From Hydractinia symbiolongicarpus (taxonomy: Eukaryota; Cnidaria; Hydrozoa; Anthoathecata; Hydractiniidae), in NCBI RefSeq assembly GCF_029227915.1, contig NC_079885.1, positions 8,308,001 through 8,372,000 of the forward strand: a stretch of DNA of 64,000 nt. Reading direction: 5' to 3'. Shown one piece after another: positions 11,428 to 22,800 of the stretch. How positions within the stretch are numbered: position 1 is the first letter of the stretch; each line of letters starts with the position of its first letter. The notes under the pieces are model-generated. The model was not told the DNA's origin and ran no database searches. It saw only the letters and a program-made list of their open reading frames with translations. A program made the translations under genes and the position numbers.

Positions 11428-12033
11428 TTAATCAATGATAGCTCTTGTTTTTCCAAAATTCTGTCCAGCTTGAGAAGCACCTTTGTTTGATCCAGCCTGT
11501 AATCCAATCACTCCTTCGCCTGCTCTTAATTGTTCTTCGGTAAATTCTCGTTTATTTTCCGACGCCTCTTCGGGTCCGAGTCGTGGACCGTCAAATCCAA
11601 TTTTTTGTGCTTTTCTTCCGAGTGCAAAAATACCGTTAATAACTTGAGGTACGTTTGTGCTTTCGTATAAATCGACAGTTTGAAATAAATCAACTTTATT
11701 GCATCCTACACTTTCACAAGAAGATAAGAAATTACCAATGTTCTCCATTTGTTTGAAAGCCATGTTGTTTTGGTTGATTTTCTTCACGCTTCCAGGTTTA
11801 ATAATATTTATCAGATGGCACAAAATAACCCCGTTTTTCAAGGGTGCTACAAACTGCTTAGGGTCGTTGGCTGTACCAATTTTAGAAGCTAATTCTTGTT
11901 GTTCATCATTTCCAGTGGATAACACATCTGCGATCCAATTTGCAGCCTCCGACGCCAAATCAGGATCAAACCTTGCAGCTCGTTTATTTGCAAGTTCAGC
12001 TGTCATTCCAAATCCTTTCGGTCGGTTAGCCAT
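11428..12033 (-). CDS. TAGLN: Transgelin/calponin-family actin-binding protein, copy B
   Basis: A single-exon gene of 201 aa and paralog of the gene at 4994-5602, on the opposite strand and convergent with it. It has the same architecture: a CH domain (about residues 25-130; block VILCHLINIIKPGSV) and one C-terminal calponin repeat. The N-terminal half differs at many residues (for example ASEAANWIADVLSTG against AEEALFWVGDVLSTN). From about residue 90 the proteins are almost identical, and the last roughly 138 nt before the stop are identical including silent positions. Identity ends a few bases past the stop codon. Gene conversion, or a recent partial duplication, would explain this. The start is a clean ATG in the context acaaaaATGG. 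Confidence 0.93.
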   Translation of the reverse strand: MANRPKGFGMTAELANKRAARFDPDLASEAANWIADVLSTGNDEQQELASKIGTANDPKQFVAPLKNGVILCHLINIIKPGSVKKINQNNMAFKQMENIGNFLSSCESVGCNKVDLFQTVDLYESTNVPQVINGIFALGRKAQKIGFDGPRLGPEEASENKREFTEEQLRAGEGVIGLQAGSNKGASQAGQNFGKTRAIID

Positions 12034-12039
12034 TTTTGT

Positions 12040-13600
12040 AGAAGTAGATCGCTACGTTTTTTTGTAAGTAGTTGAATATGGCTGCAGCCTCACGAACAAG
12101 AAACCCGAAGTAAATTAACTTTATAAAGTTGTTGATTACCAACGCCCGAAACGTTCTACTTGACTGACTTTGTTATTATACACTGCGTCAACAACAAAAA
12201 AGCTCTCTGATAACATTTTCATTGTCTCCTTTATAATTTATAAGTTTTTTTTTATAAAGAAAATACTTTATAAGCTAAAGTATATCAAATGATGTTTGTT
12301 TTACGTTCTATTCAAACTATAGAATTCTTTTATTATTGTTGATATTTGACAGAACAATAAACACTAATCTGCGAATAAATTACGGAATAACATAGCCAAG
12401 TTTGTTTACATTTAACTCGTTACACGGTCGTCAGAATAAAAAAAATTCACGAATTATAAATTTTTTTAACAACTTTTCCCATATAAGGAAATGCTCGTAC
12501 AATCAATAACAAATAGGAAGGTTTGGCCTACGAGTAACGAGTAACAGAGTATTAATTATAAGTCAACAGATTACTGACAGACGCTATATCTTAGGAATAC
12601 ATCTTAATTGCGAATAACAGAGAAACGTGACAAATGTCTGCACAAGATAAAAATTGCGTTACCATGTTTAGTCAAGTAAAAAGAGATGAACATTATACAA
12701 GAAATGATGCTAATTAAGATCGCATGATAAGCTACTAACAACCTCGTAAACAAGCACTTTAGATCACAAATACTTAAATTTTATCACCAAGTTACATTTT
12801 CCAATGTATTGAGCAATAAAGTTTAAACACTTGGGTTTTTTTCAAGTCTGAAAAAGTAACAAAAGACAAAAAAAATATATAAAAATAGCATCACGAAAAC
12901 AGTCTTTCATTGGTTGAAAGTTAAAGCACAGGTCTTAGCATCCAGAAACATGTTCAAGAAAAGACTTTATTCAATCACGTGACGGGATTTGTCGTAACAG
13001 TTCACAAAAACGCCCGTTCTCGCATCCCCTCTGTCCCGAGAAGTGACTTAATTTTGGAATATGGTGTTATACTAAGTCGTCCAATTAAAAACTCCACGGA
13101 AACAAAATAGCGTATTTAGCTCAGCAGGTATTGTAAACTCAATGACGACAGTGATGTAGCAACATCATTCATCCAATTAATTTCCCTATAGGTCATGCTG
13201 ACGTCACTAGTTCAGTCAGGGTGCCCATTAAATTTCTGACATTTTTCCCCTTTTCCAGATAATTTTGTTGGTACACATATTCTAATAAAGCTTAGATTGT
13301 TCTAAAAATAAAAATTGGAGATATATTGTTCTATCAATATATAATAATAAAACATACTTTGAAAAATCTATAAGAACAGATCTAGAATTTACTAATATTT
13401 CTGATTTTTTCCTCATATTTTGACATTGAAAATTTCCGATTCTTCGAACATACCTAGCAGTATGGACATCTTACAAGACTTTGTTTGTTTGTTTGCAAAA
13501 AAAACTTTATTTCTGAATGTACTGTCCGTTGAGTCAGGCAAATCTCATTCAGGCGATTTCAAAACATGGATGTCACTTTCGAAATAATTTTAAAAACATA
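12040..13600. other. Intergenic sequence, no gene recognised
   Basis: The region upstream of calponin B, presumably containing its promoter. AT-rich, with no coding block or RNA gene recognised. Confidence 0.4.
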
Positions 13601-13604
13601 GTTG

Positions 13605-14340
13605 GTGGCCCTTGGAAAAATACACGGGTTCGCCTAATATTTTTATACCGCTACTTGCGGTCTTATTTTACGTGACAGACAGACGTGTACGGGTATTATA
13701 GTTTAGCCCGTGGAAAAATCCACGGGTTCGCATGTCTTTAAATTTACCCGTCGCAACAAAGTGGATAAAAATATATCGCATTTGATATTCGTGTTTCCGT
13801 AACATCATTTTCTAACGGAGCGAGGGGTCCGCGCAGAGACAGACAGACGACGGCTATTACTATAGAGACTAGTCGTTAGCCCGTGGAAAAATCCACGTGG
13901 CCGCCCGTCCTTTAAATTAACCCGTTGCAACAAAGTGGACAGAAATATATCGCATTTGGTATTGATGCGCATTTTAAAAATTTCTTGTTTCCGTTACGGG
14001 ACACGGCTTTCGCGGACACACGGACAGACAGACGACGGCTATTATTAAAGAGAAGTGGTAGGCCGTGGAAAAATCCACGGGGTCGCCCGTCCTTAACCCG
14101 TTGCAACAAAGTGGACAGAAATATATCGCATTTGGTATTGATGCGCATTTTAAAAATTTCGTGTTTCCGTTGCGGGACACGGCTTTCGCGAACACACAGA
14201 CAGACGTACGACGGCTATTATTAAAGAGACTAATCCACGTGGTAGCCCGTCCTTTATATATTGTTTTCGTGTTTCCGTAACAAAAAGACAAATAGACGCA
14301 CGAACAAACAGACAGATAACTGCTCTTTTTAGAGAGACCA
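13605..14340 (-). mobile_element. Tandem array of Helitron-like non-autonomous units
   Basis: About four units of 100-190 bp follow head to tail. Each carries a hairpin built on CCCGTGGAAAAATCCACGGG, a GACAGACAGACG microsatellite and, in two units, a shared block (AACAAAGTGGACAGAAATAT, about 13928-13947 and 14105-14124). Read on the minus strand, a unit ends with the hairpin, about 8 nt, then CTAG. It is followed directly by TCTCTATAG, the start of the next unit (junction at 13868/13869). A 3' hairpin plus CTAG and a 5' TC are the hallmarks of Helitron termini. Later units have decayed ends. No RepHel coding sequence is present. Confidence 0.55.
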
Positions 14341-14925
14341 TAAATTTATTACGCTTTTAAAAAAAAAAATATTTAGTTACATTTTAAGGTTGTGCTCCCA
14401 AACAAAAAAAAACTAATAACTGGCGCCAGCATGAAGGTATCTTCAGGACGTTTTTGACTTCGATTTGAATACTGCCATTATGGAGGTATGCTGTAAAAAA
14501 TTTAAACGGTTCTTCACTTGCTCTTGCGTCTAAAAAAAGTGCCTAAAATTTTTAGCGCACGATTAGGTTTTAAACACGATAATATTGTGGTAAGATCCAA
14601 TGGAAATGTTTTCTTTTAAAGTTTTTAAAGAGCGGGTTACGGGAAGTTTGTTTTTGATATACATTTTTCTGACTACACTGTCATTCACTAACACGTCAAT
14701 ACTTATGGGTTTAAATATTTTAAGGGATTGAGTACGAAGTGGACGCACATTCCTTAACAGATTAAAAAACATAGCACACATTTCTGTTTGTTAAAAAAAC
14801 AAACTTTTTAATTCACGTGTATTTTATTACTTACAAATAAGGTATCAAAAAAATCTATCATGCCTAACACACGTCAATCTGAAATGCGAGAATTGATTCC
14901 AAGATTCACTTCATAGAAACATTAG

Positions 14926-14931
14926 TTTATT
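14926..14931 (-). terminator. Candidate polyadenylation signal of HAP40
   Basis: AATAAA on the minus strand (context caATAAAct preceded by TTTTC) lies about 105 nt past the HAP40 stop codon, a normal position for a poly(A) signal. Confidence 0.5.
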
Positions 14932-15035
14932 GAAAAATAATTCAACAAATATTACACATTTCTCGCAATCCTGTTATGTATATCCATTTTTCAGTTGTGT
15001 GGAAATTTATATGTTTACGCAGGCAAAACTATTAA

Positions 15036-15747
15036 CTATTCGTTATACTCCAAAACAATCTTATGTAACATATCACATTGTATTTGGTCTAAGCAAGAAT
15101 AAAGTTCATTTTCAAGGTCTTTTAAGATCTCTCCGTCACGGGCCTGTGCCGCCATCACAACGGATTGTATCGAGAAAAACAAGTCTTCCGGTAAAATAGC
15201 GTTGTTGTCGCTATTCTCCCAGGTGTAACGCTCCATCACTTTCAAGTGTTCCTCCTTCATATCCATAGGTGACGACTTCATTAACAGCAACGCGAAAACA
15301 CTAGTTACTTCCACATTCTGAAGAATCTGCGATATACTATACGTTAAACATTCTTTATCTGTGCTTATCAGGCTCTCGAGTGTTAGCGAAATCTCGAAAA
15401 GGTGTTGCAGAGCAGACGAATAATCGTTCATGTATAGTTTGCACGTGGCGGCGTTTTGTAAACTACATACGTAATCGACAACGCTGTATGTCTTTTGAAT
15501 TTCTGCAGCGCGAAAAAAATATTGGTGCGCTTCTTCTATTTTACCAATGTCTAACAAGTTTCTGGCCAATTCTAACGACACAATTGCAGCTAATGCAGTG
15601 TTGCCTATGAGAAAAAAAACACCTGGATTGTAAATAAAGAATTAATCATAGTATCAAGCGGTGAACATGTAACATATTTTATATAATAACGACAACGACA
15701 AAGGCGGGAAAAAACAACTACAACGACAACGGCCAGAACAAATCAGC

Positions 15748-15779
<32 letters not shown>

Positions 15780-16343
15780 AATTCCTACCCTCTTTTTGGT
15801 GAGCTTTCACAGCTTGATTGTAACAATGAATGGCTTCTGTTATATGTTCTTCCAAAGCTGCACATTTGACGTCCACATTCACCTTTTCAGCTTCGAAGAA
15901 CAGTCTGTAATAAAAACATAAACATTGTATGATAGAGTAAGTACGAGTAAAAATAAAAAGTCTTGTTTTTAAGTGTAAGTCATCATCAAAAAAGTTAAGT
16001 AAAAAACAGTAAGTGCAAGTAAAAAAAAAAGAATCATTAGAACAAAACAAACAAATAAATTTATACTTTCGTTTAAAAGCAAAGACCGACAAACAACAAC
16101 TTACCTCGCAGCTTCAGTCAGCGACTGGGACTCTGCAATAGTATTCCCCACTGTGTTTTCACAACGTGCTTTAGCAAGGCAACAAAATCCAGCATATTGT
16201 GGACATTCCTGTTGCTTGAGCACTCGCGTTAACGTTCCAAACTGCTCGCTGGCTTCCGCGTAATTCGGTTTCTTTAAAAATCGCTTCTTGATTTTATTAG
16301 TGATCGTGCGATAATTAGAGAATACATCCAGGTCTCGGTCCAT
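15036..16343 (-). CDS. F8A1: Huntingtin-associated protein 40 (HAP40/F8A)
   Basis: Three exons join in frame: 16343-16105, 15904-15789 and 15604-15036 (239+116+569 nt = 307 codons plus stop). Donors are GTAAGT and GTAGGA; acceptors are TTATTACAG and TTTTCTCATAG. The protein starts MDRDLDVFSNYR and contains TPR-like helical hairpins, including AGFCCLAKARCE, ITEAIHCYNQAVKAH and ALAAIVSLELARNLLDIGK. HAP40 is the obligate partner that stabilises huntingtin by wedging between its HEAT domains. At 307 aa it is shorter than human HAP40 (371 aa), consistent with loss of the low-complexity parts. The human gene is intronless while this one has two introns. Intron 2 has a (CAA)n run. It lies 466 nt downstream of Gemin2 on the same strand. 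Confidence 0.9.
15746..15779. repeat. (CAA)n microsatellite
   Basis: About eleven CAA triplets lie in intron 2 of the HAP40 gene, just inside the donor. Read through on the minus strand they would encode poly-Val, but the in-frame splice removes them. Confidence 0.9.
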
Positions 16344-16809
16344 CCTTATCCTATTTTGTATATATTATAATACCCTTAATATAAAAAAAATAATGTCAAT
16401 AAAAAGCAACAATAGTAATGACTACAGTTAACCAAGTTAAAAAGTGTAACGAAATCATTAGATTACAAGCTAAATACACACCAAATCATAGTAACGAAAA
16501 GCCCGATGTCACAAACTTTATTTCTTTACCGTTTTCTGAGCCAAATCACCCTTATTTCTACCATTTTAGTCAATTAATCAACCACCACAATTAATCAGCC
16601 TGTACGTTGTTCAGTTTTTTTGTAAGACAAAGCAAGAACATATTTTACCCCATTTCTATGAAACGCACAAGCCTGCATTCTATTCCAATAGAGCCATATA
16701 TATAAAATCCAAACTCAAGAACATGTTTTTGTATGTACAAAATATTACACTTTAACTATATATATATAGCTATATATAAATTAATAAAATTGGACTTAAA
16801 CAATTAAAA

Positions 16810-17574
16810 CTAAGACTTTAGCGTGAGGTCTGTCTGGCCAAAGTATTTGGATACTATCACAGGAAACAAATTCAGCTGATTAACTAACTCCACGTCGTCA
16901 ATCGATACTGCCGCAGATTTTCTATACGTCAAGCACTCACGAACAAGTTCTCTTAAGACCGATACGACATCTGAAGGCGTCGGCTTATCAATACAAAGCA
17001 AAAGTCCGAAGAACCAACGTCCTTGCTCTGCTGTAAAACCGTTCAACTGGAACCATTTCAGGTGATATTGTAACACGGTAACAGCCAAAGGTTGGTTTAG
17101 TTTACTTATGATACTCAATAATGGTGCATGACCGGTATCGATCTCAAAATTTTCTGTTTGCACCTCCGTCGGTTCACAGCCGTAAAAATCTTTATAAAAC
17201 GAACGTCCCAAACAAAATAGACACCATAGCTTTTCATTTTGAGGTGGTAACTTATACGTGTTGCTTTTTTTCTCACTACTCTTGTACCTATTCAATGTTT
17301 GACGTAAACACGCAAAGTCGGCCGCAAGTTTAAGTTGATCTGTTTGACTCGGATTCAAATATGTATCACTATCAATTTGGGTCGAGTCTCTTTCCTGGCT
17401 AACCTCAATATTATCTTCAGGTCTGCTGTTATCGAACGTCACGACGTCAGGGTATTGTGTAGCCTCCATTTGAACTCGTTTTAAATACTCTATACCCGAC
17501 GAAGGCGGTTTCGTCAGGTCGTAATTACTTCCGTCATTTACGTCGTCACTAAAATAACCAAGTGCAACGTCCAT
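16810..17574 (-). CDS. GEMIN2: Gemin2 (SMN-interacting protein 1)
   Basis: A single-exon gene of 254 aa (human Gemin2 is about 280). The N-terminal block GIEYLKRVQMEATQYPDVV (residues about 27-45) is the conserved SMN-proximal segment. The C-terminal helical domain carries HAPLLSIISKLNQ, TAEQGRWFFGLLLCIDKP and VSKYFGQTDL, typical of the family. Gemin2 binds SMN and holds the Sm protein pentamer (D1/D2/F/E/G) during spliceosomal snRNP assembly in the cytoplasm. The middle, acidic region (about residues 48-95) is poorly conserved, as usual. ATG at 17574, TAG at 16810. A splice-acceptor-like site lies 17-23 nt upstream of the ATG. HAP40 follows 466 nt downstream on the same strand. Confidence 0.92.
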   Translation of the reverse strand: MDVALGYFSDDVNDGSNYDLTKPPSSGIEYLKRVQMEATQYPDVVTFDNSRPEDNIEVSQERDSTQIDSDTYLNPSQTDQLKLAADFACLRQTLNRYKSSEKKSNTYKLPPQNEKLWCLFCLGRSFYKDFYGCEPTEVQTENFEIDTGHAPLLSIISKLNQPLAVTVLQYHLKWFQLNGFTAEQGRWFFGLLLCIDKPTPSDVVSVLRELVRECLTYRKSAAVSIDDVELVNQLNLFPVIVSKYFGQTDLTLKS

Positions 17575-17591
17575 TGTTTGATATTAATTAA

Positions 17592-17612
17592 CCTAAAACT
17601 ATAGAGAAGTAT
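17592..17612 (-). promoter_or_regulatory. 3' splice acceptor-like site before Gemin2 ATG
   Basis: On the minus strand TTATACTTCTCTATAG is followed by TTTTAG, putting the next exon base at 17598 or 17592, 17-23 nt before the ATG. It suggests a 5'-UTR intron or a leader trans-splice site. Confidence 0.35.
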
Positions 17613-17639
17613 AACAGGTTCATAAAATTATTTATAAAG

Positions 17640-19715
17640 TTTCATAACAACTTCGGCGTTGATCATCTTTAAAGATAAGATAAGGTTCTAACTACCTGTA
17701 ATAGTTAATAGGAATAGGTGAAAAACAATCTGAGAAGAAATAAATATGTTTGGTAGAACTTTAGGTCATTCAGGAGGTTTTAGAAAGTTTTTTGTTTTTA
17801 CGTTATTTGAAGGGTTTTACAAGGTGTGAGCACCCTGATATGTCATCACAAACTATAAAAGGGTTTCCACTCATGTTGCAAAAAAAATGTTAAGGATATT
17901 TAGGAAATTTAGGAGCGTTATAGCTGTTTGTTCAGATTTTTCCATTAGCGGGAAAAACAGATCCAAAAATTGGGGGAAATTAAGAGAATTTAAATTGGTG
18001 GAAATGTAACTTAGAATCACCAGAATCAAGAATGTTAACGAAATTGAACAAGGAAGACAAGTTGGATTTATCAGATTTCATTGTCGCATTAGCTGATGCT
18101 TAGGAGATTTTAAGAAGTTTTTATACAAAATCTGGAAATTATTTAGAAGTAAATTATTTTTTTTAGAATTCCTAAAAGGCGTGGGAACCCATAGGTGGAA
18201 ATATTGAAAATGATAGAAAGTAGTGTATAAAAATATAGCAATTATTAGAAGTAAGAATATAAAGTTTTCTTTCATACATTCTGGTCCGCAAAATACCAAT
18301 TTACCATCTAGCTAGCCTGAAAATCATTCCGAATATTACTATACAGGTATTCAGGGCATCAAACACCCCTAAGTATCCAGGACCTAAAAGTTCTAATAAG
18401 TTAGTTATACAAAACACAGGAAATAAAATTAGTTCATTCTAGAAAGTTAAAACTGAAAATGCATAGAAAAGATGTTTCAATATAAATATGTATATACACT
18501 GTTTTATTTTGAATACGTTCTTCAAAAGAACTACTAGCTATATATTCAAAAGTTAATCTTCCTATAGTTTGGATGTCACAAAGCTGCAGTAACTAGTCAA
18601 AATAGTAAATGGCTACTCTAAAAAAGATTTTGACTTGCTCAAAAAAATATAAAAAAATGCAACAAATAGTTTTGAAACTGCTCAGACTACTGTAAAGATA
18701 TTAAGACAAGAGAACGTTAATTCTGGTAAAAAATCCTTCATTTCCTCATTTCGTACTTCACGTTAAAATGTACCATTTGAAAAAAAGCTTCTAATTAAAG
18801 ACAAAATTCCGTAAAACGGTACTTCAATGCAACAGTGAAGAGAGCTAAAATATTTAAAGATTAAAATTAACCCCAGGATAGATTACCTTGCGCCATCTTT
18901 ACTGAAAAACACACCGAAGTAGAAAACCACTTTTCAACTACGTGAAAATCCAAATTATAAAAAAATATATCGCAATACACCTTTCCCGAGACTTATTCTT
19001 TTGATGTGCCGCAACCTTTTCTGTGAGTTTTATTAAAAACGGACAACAGATTTGAATTCCTTATCAAAAATGTCATAAACAAAAAAAATTTCGAAACAAT
19101 GCAGCAAGTAAACAACCTGCTATTCTAATTTAAAGATTTGTGGCATGTCCAACCTCTTTTTGAAAACGAGGCGCGACATGGTAACTTGCGCATTAAGAAG
19201 ACTTTAACTGTGATATATATCTCCTCAAAATAGCACTTTCTGTTGGCGTATCAAGTTAAACTTTTACACATAAATTAAACAAACTATGCTGAATTCAAAT
19301 ATGGTATTCATATTTCACGAGTTTAAAAAAAGTATGACTGATGGTCTCGGGAAAGGTGTATTGTTTATTCTTATTATAACTTCAGCAATCGAAAGATAAT
19401 TTCAATAACATATATATATACACACTAAAAATATTATTTACAACTACATTTCGTAATTATCGCGCCCAGCGCCCAGCGCCTTTTGACCACATATACCGCC
19501 CAAAATTTACTTAAGTTAACAATAATTTCATGACACGTAGCCTAGACGGTATAAACGTGACAGGCTAGTTTTCATCGGGTTTGTAATAAAACTTCCCATA
19601 AGATGATTTATTTCCAAAGCGGAGAATTCTTGTCTGCAAATAGCCTTTGTAATGTGGCTTCAGAAAATGCGAAAAACACTCGCCTCAGATAAGCGTCAAA
19701 GTAAAACGTTAGAAT
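17640..19715. other. Intergenic sequence between ANKRD11/12 homolog and Gemin2
   Basis: About 2 kb with no coding block recognised. It holds short chance open frames and (GA/TA)-rich stretches only. The Gemin2 promoter should lie at its left side. Confidence 0.4.
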
Positions 19716-19726
19716 CATTATTGGAT

Positions 19727-19849
19727 ACTTTACCGAATAATTGCGTCGAATACAGGGTATTTTACCGAGTTATTTGCGTTGAACACAGAGAACTTTACTG
19801 AGCAATTGTGTCCAATAGAGGGCACTTTACCGAGAAATTACGGTATCAT
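19727..19849. repeat. 32-33 bp tandem repeat at the 3' end of the ANKRD11/12 homolog
   Basis: About 3.7 copies start at 19727, 19759, 19792 and 19824. Each opens with a variant of ACTTTACCGA followed by a TTGCGT/TTGTGT-type segment. The last, partial copy overlaps the stop codon of the gene (19846-19848), so the array forms the start of its 3' UTR. Confidence 0.8.
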
Positions 19850-22800
19850 CGGTTAATTTTGTATCGTAAGCGCATATATCGTTGCCGTAACATCTCCTGT
19901 TGATCGAGTAATGTATCCATCTTCTGTGTTTGTTTCAGCGTGTCCACCTCAAGACGATGCTGCGAAAGAATCGTTTTCTAAACAAAAAGTATACTCTTTA
20001 TTACAGGGTAATTGTTGAATTATGCAGTTTGTAATCTTGTCTTCAACTGGTAGTAGTAATTTGTCAGTCCCTCCCGTTACATGCGTGGGTGGTACTTAAT
20101 TTTAAGTTATATTGGGGAGTGTGGAGGGGGTGGAAAATGGAGAATTTGGACGTCATATATTTATATGGCATCTTAACCACAAATAGTGGATTAAACAGGG
20201 TAGAATTTTAGGAGACATTGAATATTTATGTTTATTTATTCAGTACAGGATGCACATAAGAAACTAATGCGGGCGTAGAGCAAAAAAAAAAAAAGCATAA
20301 GAAATGCATTACATTGAATTTATGAGAGCTGAGGTTTTAGTAGGAGTTAAGAGAAGTTAGGTTTTTTTTATTTTATTAGGTCACAAGTGAGGCATCAAAT
20401 ATTGCTGCTGTGAGGATTGCGGCAGGGTGGTTCTACCTTTTTTAATAAAATTATAAGAATTGCAATTTTCTTTGTTTTGATAGATTTTATTCGTCATTTT
20501 TTTAATAATTCAAGGTTCCGCACAAGAAAAATTATAAAAATGTACCTATAAAAGAGCCAAAAACGCACTGCGAAAACATCAAGTTTGCCCCCTAAAATTG
20601 CTGCAAACACAACCATTTTTACTGTAAGACAATTTTTTATTTCGAAATATTCATACATCAAGCTTTTTAGGGGGTTTATCCATAAAATAATTAATATTTA
20701 AGGTCCTTAATGTTACCTGCCCCAATTTCAAGGGTTAGAAGGTCCCCGAACACAAACAACAAATACATTTCAGTCAGTTGCTATTGTTAAATCAAGTGAG
20801 ATCAAAACTGAGAAAAATAGAGAAAAATATTACCATCATCTTCTCATATTTATCCTGCAAATCTGCTAACCGAGCATCACGTAACTTCTCAATATCTGGC
20901 ATGTGAGTGGCTTTATTTGTAAAATTTAACGTTCTGCCCTGAAAACAATGCAGTAAAGACACTTGTTAAATATAATTGCATGTTCACCAAGTGCCGTTAC
21001 CACAGCTACAGGTTGCGAACCTAACATTACGAAAAATTGTGTAGCTACGCAATGTTTTACATATACACATTCAATTAGAACACAGGACCCACGTTAATTA
21101 AGTAAATTGTTTTAATCATTAGGTGATTTTAATCAGTGACAGATTAGTGCGTGTGATTGTCTGTTATTGTAAACAATCATGCACCAGGTTTTTTCGTTCT
21201 TGTTAAAATTCACGGCCCTCCATGGCACTGCCTACTCAATCCCCATATGGCATGGGTTAACCTGTAGGTGCGATTTGCTGAATAATTTTTGTATGCATAG
21301 AGCGTATACACAGATAAAAGACAAAACAGAAGTCTCTACAACCCTGGAAATAATTTAGTAGAAATGAGGGCAGAATGTCAAAGTTCGATTCGTTGTGTTC
21401 ACAAAGAACTTAGGACTTAGGTCCTTTAAATATTTGATTAGATTTAAAATCTTAAACAGTGCTAATTTTTGCTAAAATCATGACGCCACAATTATACAAT
21501 TTTTAGACTTCTTCGGGCTGTTGAGCAAATGTTACATAAAATGAAAATAGTGAAGAATGCAGCTAGCTCATTTTCGGCTTTGCTTATTTGGCCCGCACCT
21601 AAAATAAAACTTTTAGTACTGGCAAAGTGATCAGGGTTGTCCTGTCCTGACCTAATCAAATTTAAATTTTTAACTATTTCAACCACACATCTCTTTTCAA
21701 GAAAAAGTAACTCTTCTGAATACTTATTTATGTAGAGATCAAATTTTGACGGTTTTATACCGACCAGTTTTACCATCACAAGACTCATTTCATAGGTATT
21801 ATTATGTGGAGTGTATGCGGGGACACTTAAACTTCGCGCAGATATTGCTTATTAGTGTCTTTGTAACAGTGAAAAGACATGAAGTAACTTCAACAAATGG
21901 ATACAATCTGAAATAATAGTTTCTGAAAATAAATTCCAGATATGCAGGTGAAATAATTTTATAATTTTACACATTATAAAAACTACACACTTCTTTATAA
22001 GCAAACAAGTTGCTAAAGAGTGTGACTGAGGTTTAAATATAAAAGTTAAGTGGCAGAGGGTTGATTAGTAAGGAGAAATAAACAGCAAAAATGAAAAGTC
22101 TTATTATGCAATAAAGCTAAAATCTTAAAAAAATCTTAATATTATCCTAAACAACTTCCTAGCAACTTTGAGGTTGACATCAAAATTTTGCTCCTAGCAA
22201 ATGAGGCTGAAATGAAAAATAAAGTCCTCCCTCCCGACCCCAACAAATTAAAATGACCATAACTCATCTTATTTTCTCTTCTTTTTGGATTGTTCATGTT
22301 TGTCGCATTATACCACCATGCCTTTCTCTAACGAAATACTCAGTAGAATTTTTAGGCTTACCAGGTTTCTTGAGGCGTGGTCTCTTTGGAAATATATCAC
22401 TGTTGCCGCTCCAACTGGTCCTTTTTCTTGACTTAACAACCGACAATTAGATTCTACTCGACTCAGTTCTTGAATCATGGATATCTTAAGCTTTTCCTGA
22501 CGTAAGAGATATACACAAATTAAAATGTAGAAATTTGACATTGAGTACACAATAACTTGCATATTCAAGGTTATATTTTAAGACCATATTTTAGGAACTT
22601 TTTAGGATATGTTATCTATTCTTTTTTTTTAAAGATTTGCTAATGTGATACAGTAAAATCAATAACAATGAAATCATAAAACAAGAAAGAATAAGAAAGC
22701 CAGTTTAGCTAAAAATTCTGAATCTTTCAGCGCAAATTTCAAATTCCCAGGACCTTGTAAATTAGATTTTCATTGGATGCTGCATGTCAACCAACCAAAA

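Noticed and set aside
13912..14341. Several overlapping frames on both strands
   Set aside because: They are produced by the tandem Helitron-like units, recur with the repeat period and have no protein homology I recognise.
15718..16092. 124-codon frame with poly-Val and a Cys/Phe-rich start
   Set aside because: Only its middle is HAP40 exon 2; the ends are intron read-through, and the poly-Val is the (CAA)n microsatellite.
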